Shown: one piece after another, positions 1 through 6,287 of the stretch | Layout: the number at the start of each line of letters is the position of its first letter | How positions within the stretch are numbered: position 1 is the first letter of the stretch | Assembly: GCA_964630925.1 (NCBI GenBank) | Contig: CAZVZK010000250.1 | Coordinates: 1-10,129 of the forward strand | Origin: RGDT01 sp964630925 | GTDB lineage: Bacteria > Planctomycetota > Planctomycetia > Gemmatales > Gemmataceae | Length of the DNA: 10,129 nucleotides | Reading direction: 5' to 3' | The notes under the pieces: model-generated | The model's input: only the letters and a program-made list of their open reading frames with translations | The model's database searches: none | Told to the model about the DNA's origin: nothing | Program-made: the position numbers and the translations under genes

Positions 1-82
1 GCGCGATAGGCTTTTCGCTTTGGAGGCATTATGATTGGGAAACGGACCTCGTCCTCGGCAACGAGTAGCGCCCCGCGCCGCC

Positions 83-1462
83 TCAGCGTTTCGCCGGCCA
101 GACGTAGCGCCGGCCCAGGAGGTTCGTCCCGCTGCCCGGGGGCGGCGGCATCGTCAGCACCCCGCCGGAGTACCACGCGTCCATCGGCTCCCCGGTCCAC
201 GGGTCGAGCGGCCGCGGTACCGCCTTCACGTCCGACCACTTCGCCGGCGCCTTGCCGTCGCGCGTCGCCTGCTCACGCAGGGCCTCGGCGGCACGCAGGG
301 CGGCGATCATCCGCTCCGACCGGAGCTGGGCGTGATGCACCTTCATCAGCGCCGGCATCAGCATGGCCGTCAGGGCGTTGCCCTCCGCCTTGCTCCGGAC
401 CCGCACCTCGCGCTCCACCTTGCCGAGCAGCGGGTAAGCCTGATGGCCGGGCAGCCCGAGCAGCTTCACCACCTCGTCGCGGACGTGGTCGTCGTCATCG
501 ACGTAGTTCAGCACCACGACCTGAACCGGCGTCATCCCCTCCAACTGCTTCTCCGTCCAGCCGCGCCGCAGCAGCGCCTTCTTCGCGGCGTCGTGGTAGG
601 CGATCACCATGCCCACCGTCGTCATCCCCTTCAGCCACGCCGGCGGGCGCTCGTCCATCAGCTTCGCGACGGCCTCGAACAGCTTGTCGGCCGCCGCCGT
701 CGCCTCGGCCTTCGAGAGCTTGCGTGTCTTGAACTCCTTCAGCGCCGGGAACGAGCGCTGGATCGTCCCCATCTCCGACCGGATGGAGCGGCGGACGTCG
801 ATGAACGGCCGCGGCAGGGCGGTCAGCGGCCAGTACAGGTTCGGCGACCCCTCCACCTGGACCCACTCGTCGATCCGCCCGAGGAAGATCGCCGACACCG
901 CGATGGCGACGAGGTCCTGGATGAGCTGGTCGGAGCTGTTCATGTGCCGGGCCATCGTCAGGCCGATGCGGAGGGAGTGCAGCGCCGTCGGAAAATCCTT
1001 CTCCGCCAGCGCGACGCGGCAACGCAGGCTCAACAGGTTGGCCATCTCACGCATCGTCTGGACGTCATCGAGGAAGTGGTCCTCCAGCACCGTGTGGACC
1101 GTGGGCGCGGGACGCTCCCAGTCGCAGCTCTTGCGCAGGGCCGCCTGCTCGGCCAGCTTCAGGGCGGCCTTGTGCTTCTCGAGGATGGCCTTGAACTTCT
1201 TGACGGGGAATTTCGCCAGCGGCAGGCCCATCTCGTCCCAGTCCTCGTTCGCCCACTTGTGGTTGACGCGCCGTGCGGCGAGGCCGGCGCGGATCCACAG
1301 TGGGGCGGCATTGCCGGGCACCTGTTCGCTCTCCGGCGTCATCAGCTCGTAGGCGAGGGCGCGCGAGGACGCCGCCTTCTGCGGGGCGAGGCGGATCTCG
1401 GGCGCGGGCGTCGGCGTGGCCGGGCCGGACGACAGGGCGAGGACTGCGACGAGGGGCAGCAT
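83..1462 (-). CDS. Exported protein of a planctomycete family, function unknown (459 aa)
   Basis: The protein starts with a short hydrophobic leader (residues 1-17) followed by a Pro/Ala-rich stretch, so it is probably exported. The rest is soluble and mostly helical. Segments I recognise from uncharacterised planctomycete proteins are PGNAAPLWIRA (49-59), a TPR-like helical region (about 131-200), and SPNLYWPLTALPRPFIDVR (206-224). The C-terminus carries PLDPWTGEP (418-426), like the 'PLDPFTGEPL' ending of many planctomycete exported proteins. The start at 1462 has a good ribosome site (AGGAGA, 10 nt upstream) placed inside the end of the preceding gene. It begins only 3 bp after that gene's stop, so it is very likely the third gene of the sigma-factor operon. 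No catalytic motif is visible. The reading frame is secure; the function is unknown. Confidence 0.85.
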   Translation of the reverse strand: MLPLVAVLALSSGPATPTPAPEIRLAPQKAASSRALAYELMTPESEQVPGNAAPLWIRAGLAARRVNHKWANEDWDEMGLPLAKFPVKKFKAILEKHKAALKLAEQAALRKSCDWERPAPTVHTVLEDHFLDDVQTMREMANLLSLRCRVALAEKDFPTALHSLRIGLTMARHMNSSDQLIQDLVAIAVSAIFLGRIDEWVQVEGSPNLYWPLTALPRPFIDVRRSIRSEMGTIQRSFPALKEFKTRKLSKAEATAAADKLFEAVAKLMDERPPAWLKGMTTVGMVIAYHDAAKKALLRRGWTEKQLEGMTPVQVVVLNYVDDDDHVRDEVVKLLGLPGHQAYPLLGKVEREVRVRSKAEGNALTAMLMPALMKVHHAQLRSERMIAALRAAEALREQATRDGKAPAKWSDVKAVPRPLDPWTGEPMDAWYSGGVLTMPPPPGSGTNLLGRRYVWPAKR

Positions 1463-1465
1463 GGT

Positions 1466-1846
1466 TCAGATGTCTCCTGGGAAGTCGGGCGCGGGAGGCA
1501 GCGGGGCGGCGGGGCCGAGGCCCTCCAGGCCGTGCAGCAGGACCTGTTGCTCCAGCCGGCGTGCGGCGATGAGCGGGGCCGGCTCCTCGGGGGCGGACGG
1601 GTTCTCAATCGGGCGAGCGGCGGGGCGTGAGCCCGCCGTGTCTTCTCGCGGATCAGGGGCCCGAGTGGCCCCCCCCCGCGCCAGCACCACCGCCAGCACG
1701 GCCGCCGCCGACGTGGACACGAGCGTCGCCAGCGGCCACACCCACCCACGTGCCGACGCACGGCCGGCGCGGAACATCACCTCGTCCCGGTCCAGCGATG
1801 ACGTGGGGATGAGGGAAGTCAGGAGCCGTTCGGTCTCGTCCTGCAT
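1466..1846 (-). CDS. Small single-pass membrane protein in anti-sigma position (126 aa)
   Basis: Residues 1-33 form a short charged N-terminal domain (start MQDETERLL), residues 34-56 one hydrophobic helix (GWVWPLATLV through VLAVVLA), and the remainder a Pro/Ala-rich extracytoplasmic tail. The start overlaps the end of the upstream ECF sigma gene by 28 bp, with GAGG 5 nt before the ATG. Size, topology and position match small membrane anti-sigma-like partners of ECF factors. However, there is no His-x3-Cys-x2-Cys zinc motif (the protein has no cysteine), so it is not a ZAS-type anti-sigma factor. The anti-sigma role is inferred from context only. A run of nine G (coding strand) encodes residues 57-60, just after the helix. 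Confidence 0.75.
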   Translation of the reverse strand: MQDETERLLTSLIPTSSLDRDEVMFRAGRASARGWVWPLATLVSTSAAAVLAVVLARGGATRAPDPREDTAGSRPAARPIENPSAPEEPAPLIAARRLEQQVLLHGLEGLGPAAPLPPAPDFPGDI

Positions 1847-2301
1847 GATGGCCTCAGGGTCTGGCGGAGGGCGGCGAGCGCCTCCTCGTAGCGGCGATGC
1901 GCGGTGCTGGCGGAGCAGCCCATCAGCGGGCCGATCTGGGCGAAGGTCAATCCGCCCCACAGGTGGGCGACGAGCGGCTCGCGGAGGTCCGCCGGCAGGG
2001 CCTCCAGCGCGCGGCGGGCGTCGTCGCCGTCGAGCGTCTCCGCCGGCTCGAACCACGCCGGCCGGGCCGCCCCGCCCTCGTGGTGCCGACGCCGCCGCTC
2101 GCCGCGCCCGGCGCTGATCGCGCCGTTGCGCACGGCGCGGAACAGCCAGGCGGCCGGGTCCGCCGGCTCGGCGGCGAGCGCCGCCAGCCGGACGAACGCC
2201 TCCTGGACGGCGTCCTCGGGGGTGGCGCACCACTGGCGGGCGTACAGCGTCAGCGCGCCCGCGTGCCTCGTCATCAGCTCGCCCAGACGCTTGCCGTCCA
2301 T
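1819..2301 (-). CDS. ECF-type RNA polymerase sigma factor (160 aa)
   Basis: This is a short sigma-70-family protein with the ECF layout. Region 2 is within about residues 8-70 (ATPEDAVQEAFVRLA at 26-40 and AAWLFRAVRNGAI at 50-62, the usual 'DAxQEaFlrl ... WLfriarN' pattern). Region 4 is at about 95-150 (ALEALPADLREPLVAHLWGG, then the helix-turn-helix LTFAQIGPLMGCSASTAHRR). It would direct RNA polymerase to a regulon of its own. I chose the ATG at 2301 because the protein then starts MDGKRLGELM just before region 2; longer in-frame extensions are Arg-rich and lack family features. The Shine-Dalgarno sequence is weak. It heads an operon with the membrane protein and exported protein downstream, and is divergent from the gene at 2472. 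Confidence 0.88.
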   Translation of the reverse strand: MDGKRLGELMTRHAGALTLYARQWCATPEDAVQEAFVRLAALAAEPADPAAWLFRAVRNGAISAGRGERRRRHHEGGAARPAWFEPAETLDGDDARRALEALPADLREPLVAHLWGGLTFAQIGPLMGCSASTAHRRYEEALAALRQTLRPSCRTRPNGS

Positions 2302-2404
2302 ACACCCACTAGACGCCGGCCGACGCCGCGCCATCCCAGGAAATGGGGTGGCGTAGCGATCGGCGCCCCACCGGTTACGCCCAATGCGCGAGACGCAGGC
2401 GAGG

Positions 2405-2413
2405 TGATAGAAT
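2405..2413 (+). promoter_or_regulatory. Candidate extended -10 promoter (TGATAGAAT)
   Basis: TG-N-TAGAAT matches an extended -10 element, with no clear -35 at the usual distance. It lies about 60 bp ahead of the ATG at 2472. The ATG made by its last bases (2412) is in frame with that gene but would give a non-family extension, so I read this as promoter, not start codon. Confidence 0.4.
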
Positions 2414-2471
2414 GTGCGAGACGCTCGCCCGCTCGTGTGGTGGAGCCACCCCGCCCCCCCAAGGCCCATCC

Positions 2472-3131
2472 ATGCCCGACATCATTTGCCCGTGGTGCCA
2501 GACGCGGCTGAGCCTGCCGCCGGTGGCTCCCGGCAAGCCGATCCGCTGCGCCGGCTGCCGTACCGTCTTCACGCCGGACGCCCCGCCGCCGCCACCGCCG
2601 CCTCAGTATCCCGGCGGCGAACGGCCGTCGGATGACCCGCTCGGCTTCCTCTGGGATGTGGGCGATGCGGAGATCAAGCGTCGGCGTCGCCGGGCCACCG
2701 CACCCGCCGCGTGGTGGCTGGGGACGGCCGGCCTCGCCTACCTCGGGCTGGCGTGCGTCTACCTGTTCCACTGCTGCTGCATCCTGCCGGAGCTGGCTGG
2801 CGGCTACGCCCCAGGGCCGGTGGCCGGCACGTTCATCGGCATCAGCCTTAGCCTTGGCCTGGGCATGAGACTCCGGGCCGCCTCCGCTGACCTCTCGCGC
2901 AGCGGCAAGGTGAGAGGATCCGTGCAGATGACGGGCGTCGCTGCCCTGGTCGGCGGCGGGCTGGTGTCACTCCAGGGTGGGCTGATGTCGTGGGTCGGCC
3001 TCTCCCTGCGGACGCGGGTCGGCGAGAACGGCTTCCTCATCCTCATGGGCATCGCCCTGAGTATCCTCGCGACCGGCGTTTGCAGCCTCATCGCCGGCGT
3101 GCGGGGGCTGATGGCGCCCGACATCCGCTGA
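2472..3131 (+). CDS. MJ0042-like zinc-ribbon membrane protein (219 aa)
   Basis: The N-terminus is a four-cysteine zinc-ribbon of the MJ0042/zinc-finger type common in planctomycetes: CPWC (residues 6-9) and CAGC (26-29) with 'GKPIRC' between. A proline run (38-44) and a charged linker with RRRRR (70-74) follow. Then come about four hydrophobic helices (roughly 80-98, 114-131, 152-172, 187-209). The likely topology is a cytoplasmic zinc-ribbon plus a small integral membrane domain. The start at 2472 places the zinc-ribbon at residue 1 as in related proteins; only a weak AAGG precedes it. In-frame starts at 2412 and 2343 are possible but add unrelated residues. Molecular function is unknown. 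It stands between two sigma-factor loci but has no sequence link to either. Confidence 0.8.
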   Translation: MPDIICPWCQTRLSLPPVAPGKPIRCAGCRTVFTPDAPPPPPPPQYPGGERPSDDPLGFLWDVGDAEIKRRRRRATAPAAWWLGTAGLAYLGLACVYLFHCCCILPELAGGYAPGPVAGTFIGISLSLGLGMRLRAASADLSRSGKVRGSVQMTGVAALVGGGLVSLQGGLMSWVGLSLRTRVGENGFLILMGIALSILATGVCSLIAGVRGLMAPDIR

Positions 3132-3158
3132 GACGCCTCCGCCCTTCGCCCGGCGATT

Positions 3159-3189
3159 TTCACACAGCCCGCCGCGCAGGAGGTACAAT
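3159..3189 (+). promoter_or_regulatory. Candidate promoter of the second sigma gene (TTCACA-N19-TACAAT)
   Basis: TACAAT at 3184-3189 is one base from the -10 consensus. TTCACA (3159-3164) is a plausible -35, though the 19-nt spacer is longer than optimal. Transcription would begin near 3196, leaving GAGG (3202-3205) and the ATG at 3215 on the message. Confidence 0.45.
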
Positions 3190-3214
3190 GAGGCGGGAAT
3201 CGAGGATGCCCGCC

Positions 3215-3919
3215 ATGTCCGACCAGACCCCACGCCTGGGTGACCTGTCCACCCATCACAGCCTGCTGGGCCAGCCCCACGCCTTCCTCGACCGCTACGG
3301 CCGCGCCGTGCGCGGCTACCTCAACGCGCTGCTCGGCCCCGACGACGGCGAGGAGGCCGCCCAGGCCTTCGCCGTGAAGGTCCTCGGCGGGGCGTTCGCC
3401 GGCTGGGGGCCGGGCCGCGGGCGCTTCCGCGACTACCTGAAACGGGCCGTCCACAACTGCGCCCAGGACCTGCGCCGGGGCCGGGCCCGCGCGCCCATGT
3501 CCCTCGAAGACCTCGACTCCAGCATCACGCCCGGATCGCCCGGCTCGGTGTGGATGGGCCTGTACCGCGCCGAGATCCTCCGCGCCGCCCTCCGCGCCCT
3601 GGAGGCGTTCCAGGCCGAACGCCCCGGCAACGTCTTCTCGACGCTCATCCGGGCGCTGGGCGAACGCGCCGGCGAGGCCGAACGCATGTCCGACGACGAG
3701 CTGGCCCGCGTCCTGTCGAAGGCCACGGGCAAGGAGTACTCGCCGGCCAACGCCCGCATGCAGGCCACCCGCGCCCGCCGCAAGCTCGCCGAATTGATCC
3801 GCGTCGAGGTGGCCGCCACCCTCGACGAGCCGTCGCCCGAGGCCATCGAAGACGAGCTGCAGACGCTCGGCCTGCTGGCGCTGGTCGGCCCGCCGCCGGC
3901 CGCCGGGGGCGAGGCGTGA
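3215..3919 (+). CDS. Sigma-70-family RNA polymerase sigma factor (planctomycete ECF-like, 234 aa)
   Basis: The protein has the divergent planctomycete sigma layout. Region 2 is at about residues 22-90 (FLDRYGRAVRGYL, EEAAQAFAVKVL, GRFRDYLKRAVHNCAQDLRR). A linker follows, then a region-4-like domain at about 122-198 ending in the basic recognition helix NARMQATRARRKLAEL. The tail has an acidic 'AIEDELQTLGLLALVG' segment. I chose the ATG at 3215 (MSDQTPRLG) because it has GAGG 9 nt upstream and because the earlier in-frame ATG at 3188 falls inside the apparent -10 box. The stop overlaps the GTG start of the downstream kinase. That tight coupling implies the two act together, for example with the kinase controlling the sigma factor, which is a common planctomycete pairing but is inferred here. 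Confidence 0.85.
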   Translation: MSDQTPRLGDLSTHHSLLGQPHAFLDRYGRAVRGYLNALLGPDDGEEAAQAFAVKVLGGAFAGWGPGRGRFRDYLKRAVHNCAQDLRRGRARAPMSLEDLDSSITPGSPGSVWMGLYRAEILRAALRALEAFQAERPGNVFSTLIRALGERAGEAERMSDDELARVLSKATGKEYSPANARMQATRARRKLAELIRVEVAATLDEPSPEAIEDELQTLGLLALVGPPPAAGGEA

Positions 3920-5226
3920 CGCGGATCTGCGCCGCCGGCCACGGGTGGGCGGACGGGGACAACTGCCCGGTGTGCGGCGCCCCCCCGGCGGGGTGGCCCT
4001 CGGTGCCGCCCACGGCGCCTCAGGCCGAGGGCCGCCCCGCCGGGTGCCCGCGTATCCCCGGCCTGGAGGTGCTGGAGGAGCTGGGGCGCGGCGGCATGGG
4101 GGCGGTCTTCCTGGCGCGGCAGCCGCGCCCGGAGCGCCTCGTCGCGGTCAAGGTGGTGACAGGGGGCGACCTGTCGCGCTACCGCACCGAGGCCGACGCC
4201 CTGGGCCGCATCAGCCACCCGAACATCGTCCCCATCTTCGCCGCGGGCACCGCCGACGGCGTGCCCTACCTGGTGCTGGAGTACGCGCCCGGCGGCAGCC
4301 TCGACGACAAGCTCAGGGCCGGCCCGCTCCCCGCCCTCGACGCGGCGGCGGTCATCCAGACGCTGGCGGGCGCCGTCCACGCGGCGCACGAGGCGGGCGT
4401 GTTGCACCGCGACCTCAAGCCGGGCAACGTCCTGCTGATGGCCGACGGCACGCCCAAGGTCTCCGACTTCGGCCTGGCCAAGTGGCTCGACCAGGGCGCC
4501 ACCGTCACGGGGTCCGGGCTGCTGGGGACGCCGGCGTACATGGCGCCGGAGCAGGCGATGGGCGGCCTGACGGGCGTGGGCCGCCGCGCGGACGTGTATG
4601 GCCTTGGGGCGTTGCTGTACGCCTGCCTCACGGGCCGGCCGCCCTTCGTCGGCGAGACCATTCAGTCGACGGTCACCCGCGTCATCGCGGAGGACCCGGT
4701 GCCGCCCTCGCGCCTCAACCCCGCCGTGCCGGCCGACCTGGAGGCGGTGTGCCTCAAGTGCCTGGAGAAGAAGCCGGCCCGCCGCTACGAGACGGCGCGG
4801 GAGCTGGCCGACGACCTGCGCCGCTTCCTGGCCCGCGAGCCGGTCCGGGCGCGGCCCGTCGGCCCCGCCGGCAGGCTCCTGCGCTGGGCCGAGCGGCGGC
4901 CCGCGCTGGCGGCGCTGACGGGGGCCCTGGCGTGCCTGGTGCTGCTCACCCTCGGCGGGGCCGTGTGGGCCGCCCTCGTGTTCCGCCAGCAGGCCGGCGA
5001 GAACGACAGGCTGGCGGAGGCCGAACGCGCCCGGCCCGGCGAGCTGCAGTTGTGGGGCGTGCGCGGCGGACGCGAGCTGCCCCTGTTCCCCCAGCAGCGG
5101 CTGCCGTGCGCGAGTGTCCGCCGGGGGGCCGACGGCCGTCTGGCCGTCGGCAGCGATCCGAGCCTGGGCGTCACCGGCTTCGTGTGGATCTACGACGGCT
5201 CGAAGGCGTCCGACGACTTCCCGTGA
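3916..5226 (+). CDS. Hanks-type Ser/Thr protein kinase with short C-terminal remnant (436 aa)
   Basis: An N-terminal zinc-ribbon-like patch (C5, H9, then CPVC at 17-20) precedes a full kinase domain (about 50-305). It has the glycine loop GRGGMG (57-62), the VAVK lysine (K79), a candidate helix-C glutamate (E92), HRDLKPGN (164-171), DFG (184-186) and the APE segment (210-212), so it should be active. One membrane helix lies at about 329-356. Only about 80 residues follow, with weak WD-repeat-like pieces (ELQLWGVRGGRELPLF, then GFVWIYDG). Family members usually carry a long sensor there. GTG at 3916 is the start: it overlaps the sigma stop as GTGA, has GGGGGCGAGG just upstream, and begins with the family's C...GH.W...CPVCG pattern. 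Likely role: membrane-anchored signalling kinase for the adjoining sigma factor. Confidence 0.92.
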   Translation: MTRICAAGHGWADGDNCPVCGAPPAGWPSVPPTAPQAEGRPAGCPRIPGLEVLEELGRGGMGAVFLARQPRPERLVAVKVVTGGDLSRYRTEADALGRISHPNIVPIFAAGTADGVPYLVLEYAPGGSLDDKLRAGPLPALDAAAVIQTLAGAVHAAHEAGVLHRDLKPGNVLLMADGTPKVSDFGLAKWLDQGATVTGSGLLGTPAYMAPEQAMGGLTGVGRRADVYGLGALLYACLTGRPPFVGETIQSTVTRVIAEDPVPPSRLNPAVPADLEAVCLKCLEKKPARRYETARELADDLRRFLAREPVRARPVGPAGRLLRWAERRPALAALTGALACLVLLTLGGAVWAALVFRQQAGENDRLAEAERARPGELQLWGVRGGRELPLFPQQRLPCASVRRGADGRLAVGSDPSLGVTGFVWIYDGSKASDDFP

Positions 5227-5234
5227 TTACTGGC

Positions 5235-5375
5235 TCACTTGCCCTTCAGGAGGACGGGGCGGATATGGGGCTCGGAGTCGTTGGCGGGCGTGGCGGCCGG
5301 GGCGATGGACCACAGCGAGGCGGCCAGGGCGAGGGCGACGAGGGCCGTGGCCGACAGCGTGCGGAGGGTATTCAT
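5235..5375 (-). CDS. Very small exported peptide (46 aa)
   Basis: The predicted product begins MNTLRTLSA, followed by a hydrophobic stretch (about 10-27, ALVALALAASLWSIAPA) and a short polar tail ending in RPVLLKGK. This looks like a signal peptide with a mature part of about 20 residues, or a small membrane peptide. The ribosome site is only moderate (AAGAAAG about 8-10 nt upstream). It converges on the kinase gene, with 8 bp between stops. I do not recognise a family. The clear n-region/h-region pattern argues for a real gene, but its length leaves room for chance. Confidence 0.5.
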   Translation of the reverse strand: MNTLRTLSATALVALALAASLWSIAPAATPANDSEPHIRPVLLKGK

Positions 5376-5493
5376 CGGGGTGAGCTTTCTTCGTTGGGGA
5401 GGGGCCGGCTTCTGATCGCGGCCTACATCATCCCCCACGCCCCGCGTCCGTCGGTTGCAACAGCCCGCTCGATTTTTCCTGGAGGGCCACGCG

Positions 5494-6054
5494 ATGCACC
5501 GGGCCGCCCTGATCGCCGCGACGCTCCTCGGATCCTGGCTCGGCATGCAGGCCGTCCACGAGGGCGGGCACGTCCTCGGCGCCTGGCTGACCGGCGGGCG
5601 TGTCGCCCGCGTCGTGCTGCACCCGCTCACCATCTCGCGCACCGACCTCTCCCACAACCCCGGCCCGCTCCTCGTCGTCTGGGCCGGGCCCGTCGTCGGC
5701 GTCGTCGCGCCGCTGGCGCTGTGGCTCCTGGCCGCGTGGCGTGGGATGCCGGGGGCGTTCGTGCTGCGCTTCTTCGCCGGCTTCTGCCTGCTGGCCAACG
5801 GGCTGTACATCGGCGTCGGCTCGTTCGCCGCCGTCGGCGACTGCGGCGACATGCTACGACACGGCTCGCCGCTCTGGCACCTGTGGCTGTTCGGCCTGCT
5901 CACCGCCCCCGCCGGCCTGTGGCTGTGGCACGGCGAGGGCCGACACTTCGGCATCGGCCCCAAGGCGCGGGAGGTCCGCCCCGCGGTGGCGTGGGCCACG
6001 CTGGCGGCCTGCGCCGCCCTCGTCGCGCTGGGTCTCGCCGTGGGCGGCGAATGA
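5494..6054 (+). CDS. M50-like integral membrane metalloprotease homologue (186 aa)
   Basis: The protein carries HEGGH (residues 22-26), the HExxH zinc motif, inside its first hydrophobic segment, followed by a conserved-looking 'LGAWLTGGRV' turn. A second candidate metal-ligand segment, GSFAAVGDCGDML (109-121), lies after another hydrophobic helix, as in the M50B-like family. About five hydrophobic segments are visible (roughly 4-20, 58-81, 88-110, 127-146, 164-183). The usual PDZ domain of site-2 proteases is absent, so it is a minimal M50B-like protein. If active it would cut substrates within the membrane; its substrate is unknown. ATG 5494 has a strong GGAGG 8 nt upstream, which decides against a TTG at 5455. 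It runs tail to tail with the 60-aa gene (3 bp between stops). Confidence 0.82.
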   Translation: MHRAALIAATLLGSWLGMQAVHEGGHVLGAWLTGGRVARVVLHPLTISRTDLSHNPGPLLVVWAGPVVGVVAPLALWLLAAWRGMPGAFVLRFFAGFCLLANGLYIGVGSFAAVGDCGDMLRHGSPLWHLWLFGLLTAPAGLWLWHGEGRHFGIGPKAREVRPAVAWATLAACAALVALGLAVGGE

Positions 6055-6057
6055 ACG

Positions 6058-6240
6058 CTACGTCGGCGTGTCCTCCTCGGCCTCGTCCTGCTCGTCGCGG
6101 CCCGCCTCCTGCCGTCCCTCCAGCTTCTCGACCCCGAGGTCCGTCAGCCCGGTTGGGCAGGCCGCCACCTCGCCCGGCCGTCCGGGCGCGAACGGCTCCT
6201 TCAGCGGATCGGCCACGATCGGCCTGTCTTTGTCTGTCAT
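6058..6240 (-). CDS. Small acidic hypothetical protein (60 aa)
   Basis: The product starts MTDKDRPIVADPLKEPFAPG and ends in a strongly acidic tail (DEQDEAEEDTPT, 49-60). It has no hydrophobic segment, so it should be soluble. A single cysteine (C28) lies in the middle. The start is well supported: GGAGG stands 7 nt before the ATG at 6240. It lies 47 bp downstream of the 304-aa exported protein on the same strand and may share its transcript. I do not recognise a family and propose no function. Confidence 0.65.
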   Translation of the reverse strand: MTDKDRPIVADPLKEPFAPGRPGEVAACPTGLTDLGVEKLEGRQEAGRDEQDEAEEDTPT

Positions 6241-6287
6241 GGGAATGCCTCCGGTGTCCGACACACGGGAGGCAAACGCCGCGCCGG

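Noticed and set aside
31..732. Plus-strand reading frame starting behind GGAGG near the left edge
   Set aside because: The ribosome site is good, but the product is Arg/Ser/Pro-rich low complexity and from 83 on it is antisense to the 459-aa exported protein. A truncated gene remnant cannot be excluded for the first 50 bp.
35..1630. 531-codon plus-strand open frame
   Set aside because: It is antisense to two real genes, starts at TTG, and has shadow-like composition (Arg, His, Leu, Gln-rich). High GC keeps such frames open.
2343..2471. Longer forms of the zinc-ribbon protein (starts at 2343 or 2412)
   Set aside because: The added residues are Arg-rich and unlike the family. The 2412 start overlaps an extended -10 element.
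5455..5493. Longer M50 protein from a TTG start
   Set aside because: No ribosome site precedes the TTG, while ATG 5494 has GGAGG at 8 nt and starts directly at the membrane segment.
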